Assembly: GCA_900112325.1 (NCBI GenBank)
Contig: FOLJ01000011.1
Location: 62,001-126,000, forward strand
DNA length: 64,000 bases
Origin: Micromonospora sediminimaris
GTDB taxonomy: Bacteria; Actinomycetota; Actinomycetes; Mycobacteriales; Micromonosporaceae
Reading direction: 5' to 3'
Shown here: positions 7,740-16,064 of the stretch, piece after piece
Position numbering within the stretch: the stretch's first letter is position 1
Layout of the letters: each line of letters opens with the position of its first letter
The notes under the pieces: generated by a model
Seen by the model: the letters and a program-made list of their open reading frames with translations, nothing else
Database searches by the model: none
What the model was told of the DNA's origin: nothing
Position numbers and translations under genes: made by a program

Positions 7740-7968
7740 TGGCGGTTTCCCATCGGCCTCACTGTGCGCGATGGTTTCCCACGGGCGCCCACGCACCCGA
7801 CGCATCGTTGGTGATCGTTCGTCACTCCGACACCGGAGCGGGCGACGCCGGGAGGCGACGCGGTGCGTCCACGTTGGCCGGCACGCCGGCCACGGGCGCC
7901 CGTGGCGCGCCAAGACCGCTCGCGGTCGCGGCACGCCGCGTCCCTGAACCCGACGAAGGGATCACTTC
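7740..7968 (+). promoter_or_regulatory. Long structured 5' leader, candidate ydaO/c-di-AMP riboswitch
   Basis: About 230 bases separate the predicted transcription start from GTG 7969, with no convincing coding frame. The leader holds several hairpins, including the perfect palindrome CCACGGGCGCCCGTGG near 7890, and near its 3' end CCTGAACCCGACGAAGGG, which resembles the GAACCCGAC element of ydaO-type riboswitches. These are common upstream of actinobacterial rpf and cell-wall hydrolase genes. The resemblance is partial. Confidence 0.35.
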
Positions 7969-8643
7969 GTGAGTCGGCCGTGGAGCCGGTTCGCCGCCCG
8001 CACCGCAGCCGTCGCGCTGCTCTCGGTGGGCGTGGCCGGCGGTTTCTACCTCAGTGAGGACCGCCAGTCCCAGCGCTCAGGCCCCGGCGCTCAGGTGGCC
8101 GGCAGCGTCAGCGAAATCGACGTCAACGTCGAGTACCGGCAGAAAGAGACGGTCTCCCGTCAGGTCCGCACCGCCCGACAGCAGGCCAGCGAGGTGCGGA
8201 AGCAGGCCAAGGCCGCCGCCGAAAAGGCGCGCAAGGCCGAGGAGGCGGCCCGCCGGAAGGCCGCGGAGAAGGCCGCCAAGGAGGCCGCGGCCCGCGCCGC
8301 GAAGCCGTACGACGGCCCGATCCCCGAGTCCTGCGAGGAATACAGCGGCAACCGGAAGGTCGGCTGCGCGCTCATGATGGATGCGGGTTTCAAGATCGAC
8401 CAGTTCCCCTGTCTGGACAAGCTCTGGAACAAGGAGAGCGGCTGGAACCACAAGGCCCGCAACCCGTCCTCCGGGGCGTACGGCATCCCGCAGGCGTACC
8501 CGGGGAACAAGATGTCCTCGGTCGGCGACGACTGGGAGACCAACCCGGTCACCCAGATCAAGTGGGGGCTCGGCTACATCAAGGGCCGCTACAGCACACC
8601 CTGCGCAGCCTGGAACCACTCGCAGGCCAAGGGTTACTACTGA
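7969..8643 (+). CDS. Secreted lytic-transglycosylase-like protein with coiled-coil N-terminus
   Basis: This is a predicted peptidoglycan-active protein outside the membrane. It has a signal/anchor segment at about residues 8-28, an Ala/Lys/Glu-rich coiled coil at about 57-110, and a C-terminal SLT/Rpf-like domain (113-224). That domain has the likely catalytic Glu156 (KESGW), GAYGIPQA, and a C-terminal pattern WGLGYIKGRY...CAAWNHS typical of actinobacterial transglycosylase-like proteins. GTG 7969 has GAAGGGA seven bases upstream. A long leader precedes it and a hairpin follows. Related proteins cleave glycan strands during growth or resuscitation; activity here is inferred. Confidence 0.85.
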   Translation: MSRPWSRFAARTAAVALLSVGVAGGFYLSEDRQSQRSGPGAQVAGSVSEIDVNVEYRQKETVSRQVRTARQQASEVRKQAKAAAEKARKAEEAARRKAAEKAAKEAAARAAKPYDGPIPESCEEYSGNRKVGCALMMDAGFKIDQFPCLDKLWNKESGWNHKARNPSSGAYGIPQAYPGNKMSSVGDDWETNPVTQIKWGLGYIKGRYSTPCAAWNHSQAKGYY

Positions 8644-8650
8644 GCTGCAC

Positions 8651-8690
8651 CACGGGCGGCGGGGGCGGGTTACCGCACCCCGCCGCCGTG
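8651..8690 (+). terminator. Hairpin terminator of the transglycosylase-like gene
   Basis: CACGGGCGGCGGGG pairs with CCCCGCCGCCGTG, with one bulged G and a 13-base loop, eight bases after the stop codon. Confidence 0.7.
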
Positions 8691-8745
8691 TGTCTCGGGT
8701 CGGGAAAAGTGGCGGCCACCGACGTTTGCTGATAGCTGTTGACAG

Positions 8746-9399
8746 GTGACCCTGCTCCCAGGAAACGGCGATGCCCACCGCTTCGGCACCGTGGCCTTCT
8801 ACGCGTCCATCGGCCGGGCGTTCGTCGCCATGTGCGCGGTGGTTCCGGTGCTCTTCCTGATCGAGGGCCTCGACGTCTGGCTCGGTGCCGGGTTCGACGC
8901 CGCCGCCGGGATCATCCCGCAGCGCATCGACGGGCTGGACGGCATCTTCTTCTCGCCGTTCCTGCACCACGGCTTCGACCACCTCTACAGCAACAGCATC
9001 CCGTTGATCCTCCTCGGCACGTTCGTGCTGGCGGCGGGTGCTCGGCGCTTCCTCTGGTCCACCCTGGTGATCGTCCTGGTAAGCGGGCTCGGCGTGTGGT
9101 TCACCGGCTCGTCCAGCACGATCGTGGTCGGTGCCAGCGGGGTTATCTTCGGGTACCTCGGCATCCTGCTCACCCGGGGCATCTTCGAGCGGAGCTGGTG
9201 GAACTTCGCCGTGTTCCTGCTGGTCGGGCTGCTCTACGGCGGCCAACTGGTCGGCGTGCTGCCCACCGACGAGCGGATCTCCTGGCAGGGGCACCTGTTC
9301 GGGCTGCTCGGCGGCATCGTGGCGGCGATCATCTTCCGTCGTCGTCGGTCTGACCTCGACGGGCCGTACCGCTCCGAGTCGCCGATGACCATGCCCTGA
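8746..9399 (+). CDS. Rhomboid-family intramembrane serine protease
   Basis: This is a 217-residue, six-span membrane protease. It has the H-x-x-x-N region HHGFDHLYSNS (about residue 80), the nucleophile in GASG (Ser131), and the catalytic His in a late helix (GHLFGLLGG, His183). The substrate is unknown. GTG 8746 is the first start and no strong ribosome binding site is visible. Its last 71 bases overlap, in antisense, the 3' end of the transporter gene on the other strand, so the C-terminal tail (about residues 195-217) is coded on both strands. Confidence 0.88.
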   Translation: MTLLPGNGDAHRFGTVAFYASIGRAFVAMCAVVPVLFLIEGLDVWLGAGFDAAAGIIPQRIDGLDGIFFSPFLHHGFDHLYSNSIPLILLGTFVLAAGARRFLWSTLVIVLVSGLGVWFTGSSSTIVVGASGVIFGYLGILLTRGIFERSWWNFAVFLLVGLLYGGQLVGVLPTDERISWQGHLFGLLGGIVAAIIFRRRRSDLDGPYRSESPMTMP

Positions 9400-10357
9400 C
9401 CCGTCCACCGAGCGCGGCTACCGCCACGGCGACCAGGGTCAGCACGGCACCGAGCAGGGTGGTCGGGTCGGGATGCGAGGCGGCGGAGGGCATCAGCACG
9501 TCCAGCAGCACCGCACCGACCACCTGACCGGCGACGGTGGCCAGGCCGAGCAGCAACACACCGGTGAGGCGGACCACCGCAGCGGCCACCGCGATGAACG
9601 TGACACCGATCGGCCCACCGAGGTAGAGCCAGGGATCGGCGGGCAGCCCGCCCGGAGGCAGACCCCGCAGCGCGAGGCTGACGACGAACGCGACCAGCAG
9701 CACCGCCGTACCGGCGGCGAAGTTGACGAGCGTGGCGGTAAGCGTGCTCTCGCTGACCACCCGGACCCATCCGTTCACCGCCTGCTGCCAGGCCACCGCC
9801 ACCCCGGCCAGCAGCGGCAGCACGGCCAGCCCGAGAGTTGCCGGCTCGCGGAACCGGTCGCTGACCGCCAGCAGCACCGCGACCACGGTCAGCGCCGCAC
9901 CGGCCAGCCGGGCGCCGGTCACCGGTTGCCGGCCGCTCGGGCCGATCCCCGCCCGGTCGACGAGCAGGCTGCTGGCGGACTGGCCGGCCACGACCGCCAC
10001 CGTGAACACCGCGACTCCCAGGGTGCCGACGGTGGCGCCCTGGGTGAACACCAGGAATGCGCCGCAGGCACCGCCGAGGCACTGCCACGGCCGAAGCGTC
10101 CCCCGACCGAGGGCGGTACGCAGTGTCGTCAACCCGCGTCGCCCGGCGCCCGTGGCCGGAACCAACACCAACAGCAGTAGCAGGCCCGAACCGAACGAGA
10201 TGACCGCGGCGGTCACCCCGTCGCCGAGGCGTACGCCCAACTCGCCGTTGATTCGCGACTGCGTCGCCACGGCGACCCCGGCGAGGGTGGCCAGCGCCAC
10301 CGCGCCGAACCGGCGACCCGCCGACACCGCCGGCCGGGTCGCCGTGGGGGCACTCAA
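9329..10357 (-). CDS. DMT-superfamily transporter, duplicated YdcZ (DUF606) type
   Basis: This 342-residue protein has about ten membrane helices built from two related halves, each starting with a Gly/Ala-rich helix and a motif like QSRING or QQAVNGW. This is the DUF606/YdcZ arrangement of drug/metabolite transporters. The start is TTG 10357, overlapping the glpX stop as TTGA, so the gene is translationally coupled to glpX. The last residues run antisense through the rhomboid gene. Substrate is unknown; co-transcription with fructose-bisphosphatase does not by itself indicate a sugar. Confidence 0.8.
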   Translation of the reverse strand: MSAPTATRPAVSAGRRFGAVALATLAGVAVATQSRINGELGVRLGDGVTAAVISFGSGLLLLLVLVPATGAGRRGLTTLRTALGRGTLRPWQCLGGACGAFLVFTQGATVGTLGVAVFTVAVVAGQSASSLLVDRAGIGPSGRQPVTGARLAGAALTVVAVLLAVSDRFREPATLGLAVLPLLAGVAVAWQQAVNGWVRVVSESTLTATLVNFAAGTAVLLVAFVVSLALRGLPPGGLPADPWLYLGGPIGVTFIAVAAAVVRLTGVLLLGLATVAGQVVGAVLLDVLMPSAASHPDPTTLLGAVLTLVAVAVAALGGRVRAWSSATRSGTARRGQTDDDGR

Positions 10358-11385
10358 GCCTGTTCGTCCAGTGGCCGGCCGTCGAAGTCCACCGCCGAGT
10401 ACAGCGCCAGCTTTTCCAACCGGTGGTACGAGTCGATCACCCGGATGGTGCCGCTCTTGGAGCGCATCACGATCGACTGGGTGTACGCCCCGCCGGCCCG
10501 GTACCGCACGCCGCGCAGCAGGTCCCCGGAGGTGATGCCGGTCGCCACGAAGAAGCAGTTGTCGCCGGTCACCAGGTCGTCGGTGGTGAGCACCCGGTCC
10601 AGGTCGTGGCCGGCCGCGACCGCCTTCTCACGCTCGGCGTCGTCCCGTGGCCAGAGCTTGGCCTGCATCATCCCGCCCATGCACTTCAGGGCGCAGGCGG
10701 CGGTGATGCCCTCCGGGGTGCCGCCGATGCCCATCAGCACGTCGACGTCCGACTCGCCGCGTGCGGCGGCGATCGCACCGGCGATGTCGCCGTCGGAGAT
10801 GAAGCGGATGCCGGCCCCGGCGCGGCGGATCTCGTCGACCAGGCCGTCGTGCCGGGAACGGTCGAGCACGCAGACCGTGACCTCGGAGACGCTTGTGCCC
10901 TTGGCCTTCGCGATGCGACGCAGATTTTCGACCGTGCCGGCCTCGATGTCCACCACGTCGGCGTAGGCGGGGCCGACGGCGAGCTTCTCCATGTAGAAGA
11001 CCGCGCTCGGGTCGAACATCGCGCCCCGTTCGGCCACCGCCAGCACCGCGAGCGCGTTCGGCATCCCCTTGCTCATCAGGGTGGTGCCGTCGATCGGGTC
11101 CACCGCGACGTCCACCTCGGGGCCGTCGCCGTCGCCGACCTCCTCGCCGTTGAACAGCATCGGGGCGTTGTCCTTCTCGCCCTCGCCGATCACCACGATC
11201 CCCTTCATCGGGATCGAGTTGATCAACTTGCGCATCGCGTCGACGGCGGCGCCGTCGCCACCCTCCTTGTCGCCCCGGCCGACCCACCGGCCGGCGGCCA
11301 TCGCCGCCGCCTCGGTGACCCTGACCAGATCGAGGGCGAGGTTGCGGTCGAGATTCTGTGGAATTCGCGTCCTGATGGTCGTCAT
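10354..11385 (-). CDS. glpX: Fructose-1,6-bisphosphatase, class II
   Basis: The product hydrolyses fructose 1,6-bisphosphate to fructose 6-phosphate in gluconeogenesis. It is a 343-residue GlpX protein with GEGEKDNAPM (about residue 68) and the metal-binding DPIDGTT (about residue 97), plus the conserved MGIGGTPEG segment. ATG 11385 has a GAGGAGGAG Shine-Dalgarno region ending about eight bases upstream. A TTGA overlap couples it to the transporter gene. Upstream and divergent is a DUF4245 gene, the usual partner of glpX in actinomycetes. Confidence 0.96.
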   Translation of the reverse strand: MTTIRTRIPQNLDRNLALDLVRVTEAAAMAAGRWVGRGDKEGGDGAAVDAMRKLINSIPMKGIVVIGEGEKDNAPMLFNGEEVGDGDGPEVDVAVDPIDGTTLMSKGMPNALAVLAVAERGAMFDPSAVFYMEKLAVGPAYADVVDIEAGTVENLRRIAKAKGTSVSEVTVCVLDRSRHDGLVDEIRRAGAGIRFISDGDIAGAIAAARGESDVDVLMGIGGTPEGITAACALKCMGGMMQAKLWPRDDAEREKAVAAGHDLDRVLTTDDLVTGDNCFFVATGITSGDLLRGVRYRAGGAYTQSIVMRSKSGTIRVIDSYHRLEKLALYSAVDFDGRPLDEQA

Positions 11386-11517
11386 GAAAACGGCTCCTCC
11401 TCGCGGCGGTGCGGGGCGGGCCGGCGCTGCCGGCTTCGTTCCTGATCCTCACACGATGGCGGACGCGCAGCCGGGGCGGGGCGGTGATGGCACGGATACC
11501 GCCGGTCGGGCTGCTGA

Positions 11518-11523
11518 GACAAT
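11518..11523 (+). promoter_or_regulatory. -10 box for leaderless DUF4245 gene
   Basis: GACAAT, then six bases, then GTG 11530; no ribosome binding site. Confidence 0.5.
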
Positions 11524-11529
11524 GGCGAG

Positions 11530-12105
11530 GTGGAGCCTGCACAGCCTGATGACCGCGCACCCGCCGACGAGCCCGTGCCGCCGCCCGCCGCCGCCGCAAG
11601 GTCCGAGCGGTCGCCCCGGGACATGGCCATCTCACTGCTGGTGCTGCTGATCCCGATCGCCCTGCTACTCGCCTTCTACCGGGGCTTCCTCGGCGGGGAC
11701 GAACCGAACACGGTCGATCCGGCACCCGCCTTCGAACAGGCGAAATCGGCCGGCGCGTTTCCGGTGAGCGAACCGGCCGAGCTGGGTGACGGGTGGCGGG
11801 CCGTACGCGCCACCTACCGCACGGCCGAGGACGGGGCGATCCTCCGGGTGGGATATGTCACCCCGGAGGGGCGGGGCCTGCAACTGGTGCAGAGCAACGT
11901 GCCGCCGGACCGGCTGCTGCCGGCCGAGCTGACTGACGCGGGTCGGCCACAGGGGCGGACCGATCTCGGGTCCGGCACCTGGCAGCGGTACACGGCACGC
12001 GGTAACGAGCAGGCGTTGGTGCTGCTCCAGCCGGAGCGTACGGTGATCGTCGTCGGCGACGCCCGGGACAACGAACTGCGGGCGCTCGCCACCGCCGTGG
12101 ACTGA
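11530..12105 (+). CDS. DUF4245 family membrane-anchored protein
   Basis: This 191-residue protein has a short Pro/Ala-rich cytoplasmic N-terminus (1-30), one membrane helix (about 33-53, ending in an FYRGF segment), and an exported domain (about 60-191) containing GDGWRAVRATYR, VGYVTPEGRGLQL and a C-terminal VIVVGDARDNELRALA. The pattern and divergence from glpX match the actinobacterial DUF4245 family, whose role is unknown. The start is fixed by GACAAT at the leaderless distance. Confidence 0.85.
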   Translation: MEPAQPDDRAPADEPVPPPAAAARSERSPRDMAISLLVLLIPIALLLAFYRGFLGGDEPNTVDPAPAFEQAKSAGAFPVSEPAELGDGWRAVRATYRTAEDGAILRVGYVTPEGRGLQLVQSNVPPDRLLPAELTDAGRPQGRTDLGSGTWQRYTARGNEQALVLLQPERTVIVVGDARDNELRALATAVD

Positions 12106-12279
12106 ACGCCCTCGATCCGGTCGGGGGTGCCGGCGACGCCGGTGCGTGCCGGCCGACGGCGCGGGCATGGCGTCGCATCAAGTGCCCCCTGCATGTCGGT
12201 GCGATCCGTTACGCTCCCCGGGTTCGATGCCTGACCGGCTGCTGTCGGTCGGGTTTTCCTGCTTGAAGAGAGACGATCT

Positions 12280-13083
12280 GTGAACATTCGACGGTGGAGC
12301 GTGGGCCTCATCGCCGCCACGCTGCTCGTTCCCGGGCTCGCTGCCTGCAACAACTCCAGCAGTGACTCGCCTGCCGCGGGCTCCTCGACCGAGTCGGGCA
12401 TCCCGGCCGACCCGAAGGCGGCGCTTGTCGCCTCCACCAAGGGGCTGGCCGAGGGCAACTTCACCTTCACCATCGCGGCTGACTCGATGACCGGCAAGGG
12501 CACGTTCCACAAGCCCAGCAACAGCGCTCAGATGACGATGACCATGGGCGACGAAGACTTCACCATGGATTTCGACCTGATCCAGATCCAGCCGGACACC
12601 TGGGTGAAGGTCGACCTGGGTGACCTGTTCGCCGGCGTCCCGGGGATGGAGGCGATCAAGGACAAGTACCAGCACCTCGACGCCGCCAAGGCCAAGGACG
12701 CGAAGAACCTCGACATCTTCAAGGAGGGCACCGACCCGGCCGACGCCGCCGGCATGTTCGAGGGTCTCGCCGAGGTGCAGAAGACCGGCGAGGGCACCTA
12801 CAGCGGCACCTTCGACCTCACCTCAGTGAAGGACTCGGTGGCGGCCGACGAGGACATGCTCAAGGCGCTTGGCGACCAGGCCAAGGCGATCCCGTTCACC
12901 GCGAAGCTGGACGCCGAGGGCCGGCTGAGCGAGCTGGTCATGTCCGTCCCGGCGGCGGGCGAGACCAAGGCCCAGGACATCAAGGTCACCTACGCCGACT
13001 ACGGTGCGGCGACCGCCGTGCAGAAGCCGCCGGCGGACCAGGTCATCGAGGCGAGCGAGCAGACCTACGAGATGTTCAAGTAG
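12280..13083 (+). CDS. Lipoprotein, LppX/LprG-like fold, copy 1
   Basis: This 267-residue secreted lipoprotein has a signal peptide with lipobox LAAC (Cys23), a Ser/Gly-rich linker to about 40, then one domain. It is about as similar to the next gene as a paralog would be: matching blocks include the EGNFTFTI/NGNFRFSM region, PDTWVKVDL, PFTAKLDAEGRLSELV and IKVTYADYG near the C-terminus. Length and the alternating strand pattern suggest the LppX/LprAFG/LolA-like lipid-binding fold; this is inference. GTG 12280 has GAAGAGAGA upstream. A hairpin follows directly. Confidence 0.8.
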   Translation: MNIRRWSVGLIAATLLVPGLAACNNSSSDSPAAGSSTESGIPADPKAALVASTKGLAEGNFTFTIAADSMTGKGTFHKPSNSAQMTMTMGDEDFTMDFDLIQIQPDTWVKVDLGDLFAGVPGMEAIKDKYQHLDAAKAKDAKNLDIFKEGTDPADAAGMFEGLAEVQKTGEGTYSGTFDLTSVKDSVAADEDMLKALGDQAKAIPFTAKLDAEGRLSELVMSVPAAGETKAQDIKVTYADYGAATAVQKPPADQVIEASEQTYEMFK

Positions 13084-13100
13084 GTCGAGCGGCACTGCTG

Positions 13101-13125
13101 CGGGGGTGGGCTGAGCCCGCCCCCG
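13101..13125 (+). terminator. Hairpin after lipoprotein copy 1
   Basis: Eleven-base arms CGGGGGTGGGC and GCCCGCCCCCG (one G-U pair) have a three-base loop, 17 bases after the stop. Confidence 0.75.
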
Positions 13126-13309
13126 TTCGCGTTCCGGCTGGCCGTTCCACCGGGCTGCGGGTGGCCCGCGCCGGACGGCCGGTCGGACCGGCGACGATGG
13201 TCCGGGGGATCTGGTCGGTTTCGGGTGATTGCGCGAGCGGCCGGCAGGGAACAGAGAAGGGGAGCCTCCGGCGCGAGAACGCACCGGATGACCCTGCTGG
13301 GAGACACCG

Positions 13310-14146
13310 ATGACCGTTCGACGACTGAGCGCCGGCCTCGTGGCCGTCGCCCTCTTCACGCCCGGAGTCGCCGCCTGCACCACCACCGGCGACGCCGGGC
13401 CGAGTGCCACACCCACCGCCACCGCCAGCGCCACCGGTGCCGCACCCGAGGTCGACACCGACGCGAAGCAGGCGCTACTGGACTCGACCCGGGAGATCAG
13501 CAACGGCAACTTCAGGTTCAGCATGACCGGTGCCGGCTCGGTGGCGGAGGGCCAGGTGCACCAGCCGAGCCAGAGCGCTGAGATCAAGGTACGCCTCGGC
13601 GAGTCGACCGATGACCTGGCGATCAGCCTCGACCTCATCCACGCCAAACCGGACAGCTGGGTGAAGCTGGACCTTCAGGGCCAGGCGGCCACCAGCGTGC
13701 CCGGGGCGGACCGACTCAACCTCGGCAAGTACCACCACCTCGATCAGAGCCGGATCAAGGGCAACCGCAGCCTTGGCTTCGACTTCGACAAGGTCGACCC
13801 CGCCGGCAGTGAGGCGTTGACTCAGGCCGTCACCGAGGTCCGCCGTACCGGCGACGGGGCGTACGCCGGCACCCTCGACCTGTCGAAGGCGGCCGACGCC
13901 GGATCCCTCGACCCGAGCGTGATCACCGCGCTCGGCCCGGAGGCGAAGTCGGTGCCGTTCACCGCGAAGACCGACGCCCAGGGGCGACTCACCGAGATGG
14001 TCATTCAACTGCCCGAGGGCAGCCGGCCCGCCGGGCAGGAGATCAAGGTGACCTACTCCGACTACGGCAACGCGACCGCGGCGACCAAGCCCTCGGCCGA
14101 CCAGGTCGTCGAGGCGCCGCCGGAGCTGTACAACCTGTTCGACTGA
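13310..14146 (+). CDS. Lipoprotein, LppX/LprG-like fold, copy 2
   Basis: This 278-residue lipoprotein has its lipobox VAAC at Cys23, the same position as in the preceding paralog, followed by a Thr/Ala-rich linker to about residue 45. The domain repeats the sister's landmarks: FRFSMTGAG, AKPDSWVKLDL, VPFTAKTDAQGRLTEMV and IKVTYSDYGNAT. ATG 13310 has GGGAG upstream. Each copy has its own hairpin terminator, so the two are probably separately transcribed. Tandem duplication is clear; ligand and function are not. Confidence 0.8.
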   Translation: MTVRRLSAGLVAVALFTPGVAACTTTGDAGPSATPTATASATGAAPEVDTDAKQALLDSTREISNGNFRFSMTGAGSVAEGQVHQPSQSAEIKVRLGESTDDLAISLDLIHAKPDSWVKLDLQGQAATSVPGADRLNLGKYHHLDQSRIKGNRSLGFDFDKVDPAGSEALTQAVTEVRRTGDGAYAGTLDLSKAADAGSLDPSVITALGPEAKSVPFTAKTDAQGRLTEMVIQLPEGSRPAGQEIKVTYSDYGNATAATKPSADQVVEAPPELYNLFD

Positions 14147-14197
14147 GCGCGGGGCGCGGTCGGACCGTACGCCTCGCCCGTCAGAAACCGTACGCAC

Positions 14198-14227
14198 CGC
14201 GGCGGGAGCCCACCGGCTCCCGCCGCG
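14198..14227 (+). terminator. Hairpin after lipoprotein copy 2
   Basis: CGCGGCGGGAGCC pairs perfectly with GGCTCCCGCCGCG across a CACC loop. Confidence 0.8.
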
Positions 14228-14302
14228 CCGTGCTGGCGTGCCGCTCGCCCGCGAGCTGACCGTGCCGCCTGTCCCGGCCGGATCGGCATGCTCTCGGAAC
14301 GG

Positions 14303-14524
14303 TCAGGTGGCCGGATCAGGTCGGGCGGCGTCGATCCGGGCGCGGGCGCCGTCGAGCCATCGCTGGCAGATGACCGCCAGCGCCTCGCCGCGCTCCCACA
14401 GCGCCAACGACTCCTCCAGCGACGTGCCGCCGGCCTCCAGCCGCTCCACCACCGACGCGAGCTCGGCGCGGGCCTGTTCGTAGCTGAGCCGCTCGTCCGA
14501 CCCGTTGGTCTTCTCGTCAGTCAT
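14303..14524 (-). CDS. xseB: Exodeoxyribonuclease VII small subunit
   Basis: This is the 73-residue partner of XseA in the single-strand DNA exonuclease. It has the family pattern LSYEQARAELASVVERLEAGG...SLEESLALWERGEAL followed by a helical CQRWLDGARARID. ATG 14524 is preferred because TGAGAT lies seven bases upstream; two earlier in-frame starts (14533 and 14572) exist. It is 185 bases downstream of xseA with its own apparent promoter. Confidence 0.93.
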   Translation of the reverse strand: MTDEKTNGSDERLSYEQARAELASVVERLEAGGTSLEESLALWERGEALAVICQRWLDGARARIDAARPDPAT

Positions 14525-14531
14525 CGCACCC

Positions 14532-14537
14532 ATCTCA
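14532..14537 (-). promoter_or_regulatory. -10-like box for leaderless xseB
   Basis: TGAGAT is followed by seven bases and ATG 14524; it matches the consensus less well than the other boxes. Confidence 0.35.
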
Positions 14538-14709
14538 GCACAACCGTCCGACGCCGCCGTCGACCGCACCACCGTTCGACACGCCGGGCGTCAAGGCCGT
14601 GCTCTGGCCGGCCACGCAGCCCGGCCGCCGGATCCAGGATCGGTTGCCTCCCGGGCCGCACCCGGCCCGGGATCGAGTGCCATCATGCGCCGGGGCGGTC
14701 CCGCGCGGG

Positions 14710-15936
14710 TCAGGTGTCGACCGTGGCGGACAGTTCGCCTTCGGCGAGGCGTACCCGCAGCGGGTCGCCGGAAGCCACCTCGGTGGCCGCGCGTACGACA
14801 TGGCCGTCGGCGCGTTGCACGATGGCGTACCCGCGGTCAAGGGTGGCGGCCGGGGAGAGAGCGCGCAGCCGGGCCACGGTGTGCCGGAGGTCCTCGCCAG
14901 CGGCGGCGAGGCGGTGGTCCAGACAGCGGCCGGCGCGCTGGCGCAGGGCGACCACCTCGGCGGCCCGCTGCTCCAGCATCACCTGGGGCCGGGCCAGCAC
15001 CGGTCTGGAGCGGAGCGCGTCGATGCGGTGGGACTCCCGGTCGACGAGATTGTGCACGGCCCGGTGCAGCCGGTGCCGGGCCTGCTTGATCAGGTGTACC
15101 TCCTCGGCCAGGTCGGGCACCACCCGTTTGGCTGCGTCGGTGGGGGTCGACGCCCGGACGTCGGCCACGTAGTCGACAAGCGGTGCGTCCGTCTCGTGGC
15201 CGATGGCGCTGACCACCGGCGTACGGCAGGCGAAGACGGCCCGGCACAGCGCCTCGTCGGAGAAGGGCAGCAGGTCCTCGATGCCGCCGCCGCCCCGGGC
15301 CAGGATGATCACGTCGATGCTCGGGTCCGCGTCCAGCGCCTTGAGCGCGTCCACGATCTGCGGGACGGCCGCCGGGCCCTGCACGGCCACGTTCACCGTC
15401 CGGAACTCCACCGCCGGCCAGCGTCGGCGGGCGTTTGTCAGGACGTCCCGCTCGGCTGCGCTGGCCCGACCGGTGATCAGCCCGATCCGCTGGGGCAGGA
15501 ACGGCGGGCGGCGCTTCCGCGCCCGGTCGAACAGCCCTTCGGCGGCCAGCAGCTTCTTGAGCTTCTCCAGCCGGGCGAGCAGTTCACCGAGGCCGACCTG
15601 GCGGATCTCGTCGGCGCGCAGGCTGAGCGTGCCCCGGGCGGCGTAGAACTCGGGCTTGGCGTGCAGCACCACCCGGGCACCCTCGCGCAGTTCCGGCGCG
15701 CCGAGGTCGAGCACGTCGCGGTTGGTGGTGACCGTGAGACTCAGGTCGGCGGACGGGTCACGCAGAGTCAGGAACACGGTGCTGGCGCCGGGCCGTCGGC
15801 TGATCTGCGCCACCTGCCCGTCGACCCACACCCATCCGAGCCGGGCGACCCAAGCGCCGATCTTCTGACTGACCACGCGTACCGGCCACGGTTCCTCCGA
15901 GCTGCTTTTTCCCTCAGCCCCTTCACCCACACCCAC
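14710..15936 (-). CDS. xseA: Exodeoxyribonuclease VII large subunit
   Basis: This is the 408-residue catalytic subunit that degrades single-stranded DNA to oligonucleotides. It has an N-terminal OB-fold (about 20-115, WVDGQVAQISRRPG...FLTLRDP), then the catalytic domain with PFLPQRIGLITGRASAA, ARGGGGIEDLLPFSDE, SAIGHETDAPLVDYVAD and ASTPTDAA. A helical region and the C-terminal LDRGYAIV motif complete the family layout. GTG 15936 has TAGGGT exactly six bases upstream. It is divergent from ispH. Confidence 0.96.
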   Translation of the reverse strand: MGVGEGAEGKSSSEEPWPVRVVSQKIGAWVARLGWVWVDGQVAQISRRPGASTVFLTLRDPSADLSLTVTTNRDVLDLGAPELREGARVVLHAKPEFYAARGTLSLRADEIRQVGLGELLARLEKLKKLLAAEGLFDRARKRRPPFLPQRIGLITGRASAAERDVLTNARRRWPAVEFRTVNVAVQGPAAVPQIVDALKALDADPSIDVIILARGGGGIEDLLPFSDEALCRAVFACRTPVVSAIGHETDAPLVDYVADVRASTPTDAAKRVVPDLAEEVHLIKQARHRLHRAVHNLVDRESHRIDALRSRPVLARPQVMLEQRAAEVVALRQRAGRCLDHRLAAAGEDLRHTVARLRALSPAATLDRGYAIVQRADGHVVRAATEVASGDPLRVRLAEGELSATVDT

Positions 15937-15942
15937 CCCCCC

Positions 15943-15948
15943 ACCCTA
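15943..15948 (-). promoter_or_regulatory. -10 box for leaderless xseA
   Basis: TAGGGT (minus strand), six G residues, then GTG 15936. Confidence 0.6.
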
Positions 15949-15969
15949 CGACCCTTCGCCCCGCTGAAG

Positions 15970-15988
15970 GTTGATCATGAAGGTTGTG
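15970..15988 (+). repeat. Solo arm of the GTTGATCA intergenic repeat
   Basis: GTTGATCATGAAGGTTGTG resembles the left arms of the inverted repeats at 33434 and 51001, but no complementary right arm lies nearby. It is located in the xseA/ispH divergent promoter region. Confidence 0.45.
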
Positions 15989-16052
15989 CCGGCGGCGTGT
16001 CGTTGGCGGCGGGGCGTCGCTGCGGCCCGCTGCCGGGTGTGGGGATGGCACG

Positions 16053-16058
16053 TAGGAT
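16053..16058 (+). promoter_or_regulatory. -10 box for leaderless ispH
   Basis: TAGGAT, six bases, then GTG 16065. Confidence 0.6.
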
Positions 16059-16064
16059 GCAGGG

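Noticed and set aside
7733..7972. 79-codon open frame in the leader of the transglycosylase gene
   Set aside because: Composition is unlike a protein and the region has hairpins; the frame ends only at the downstream start.
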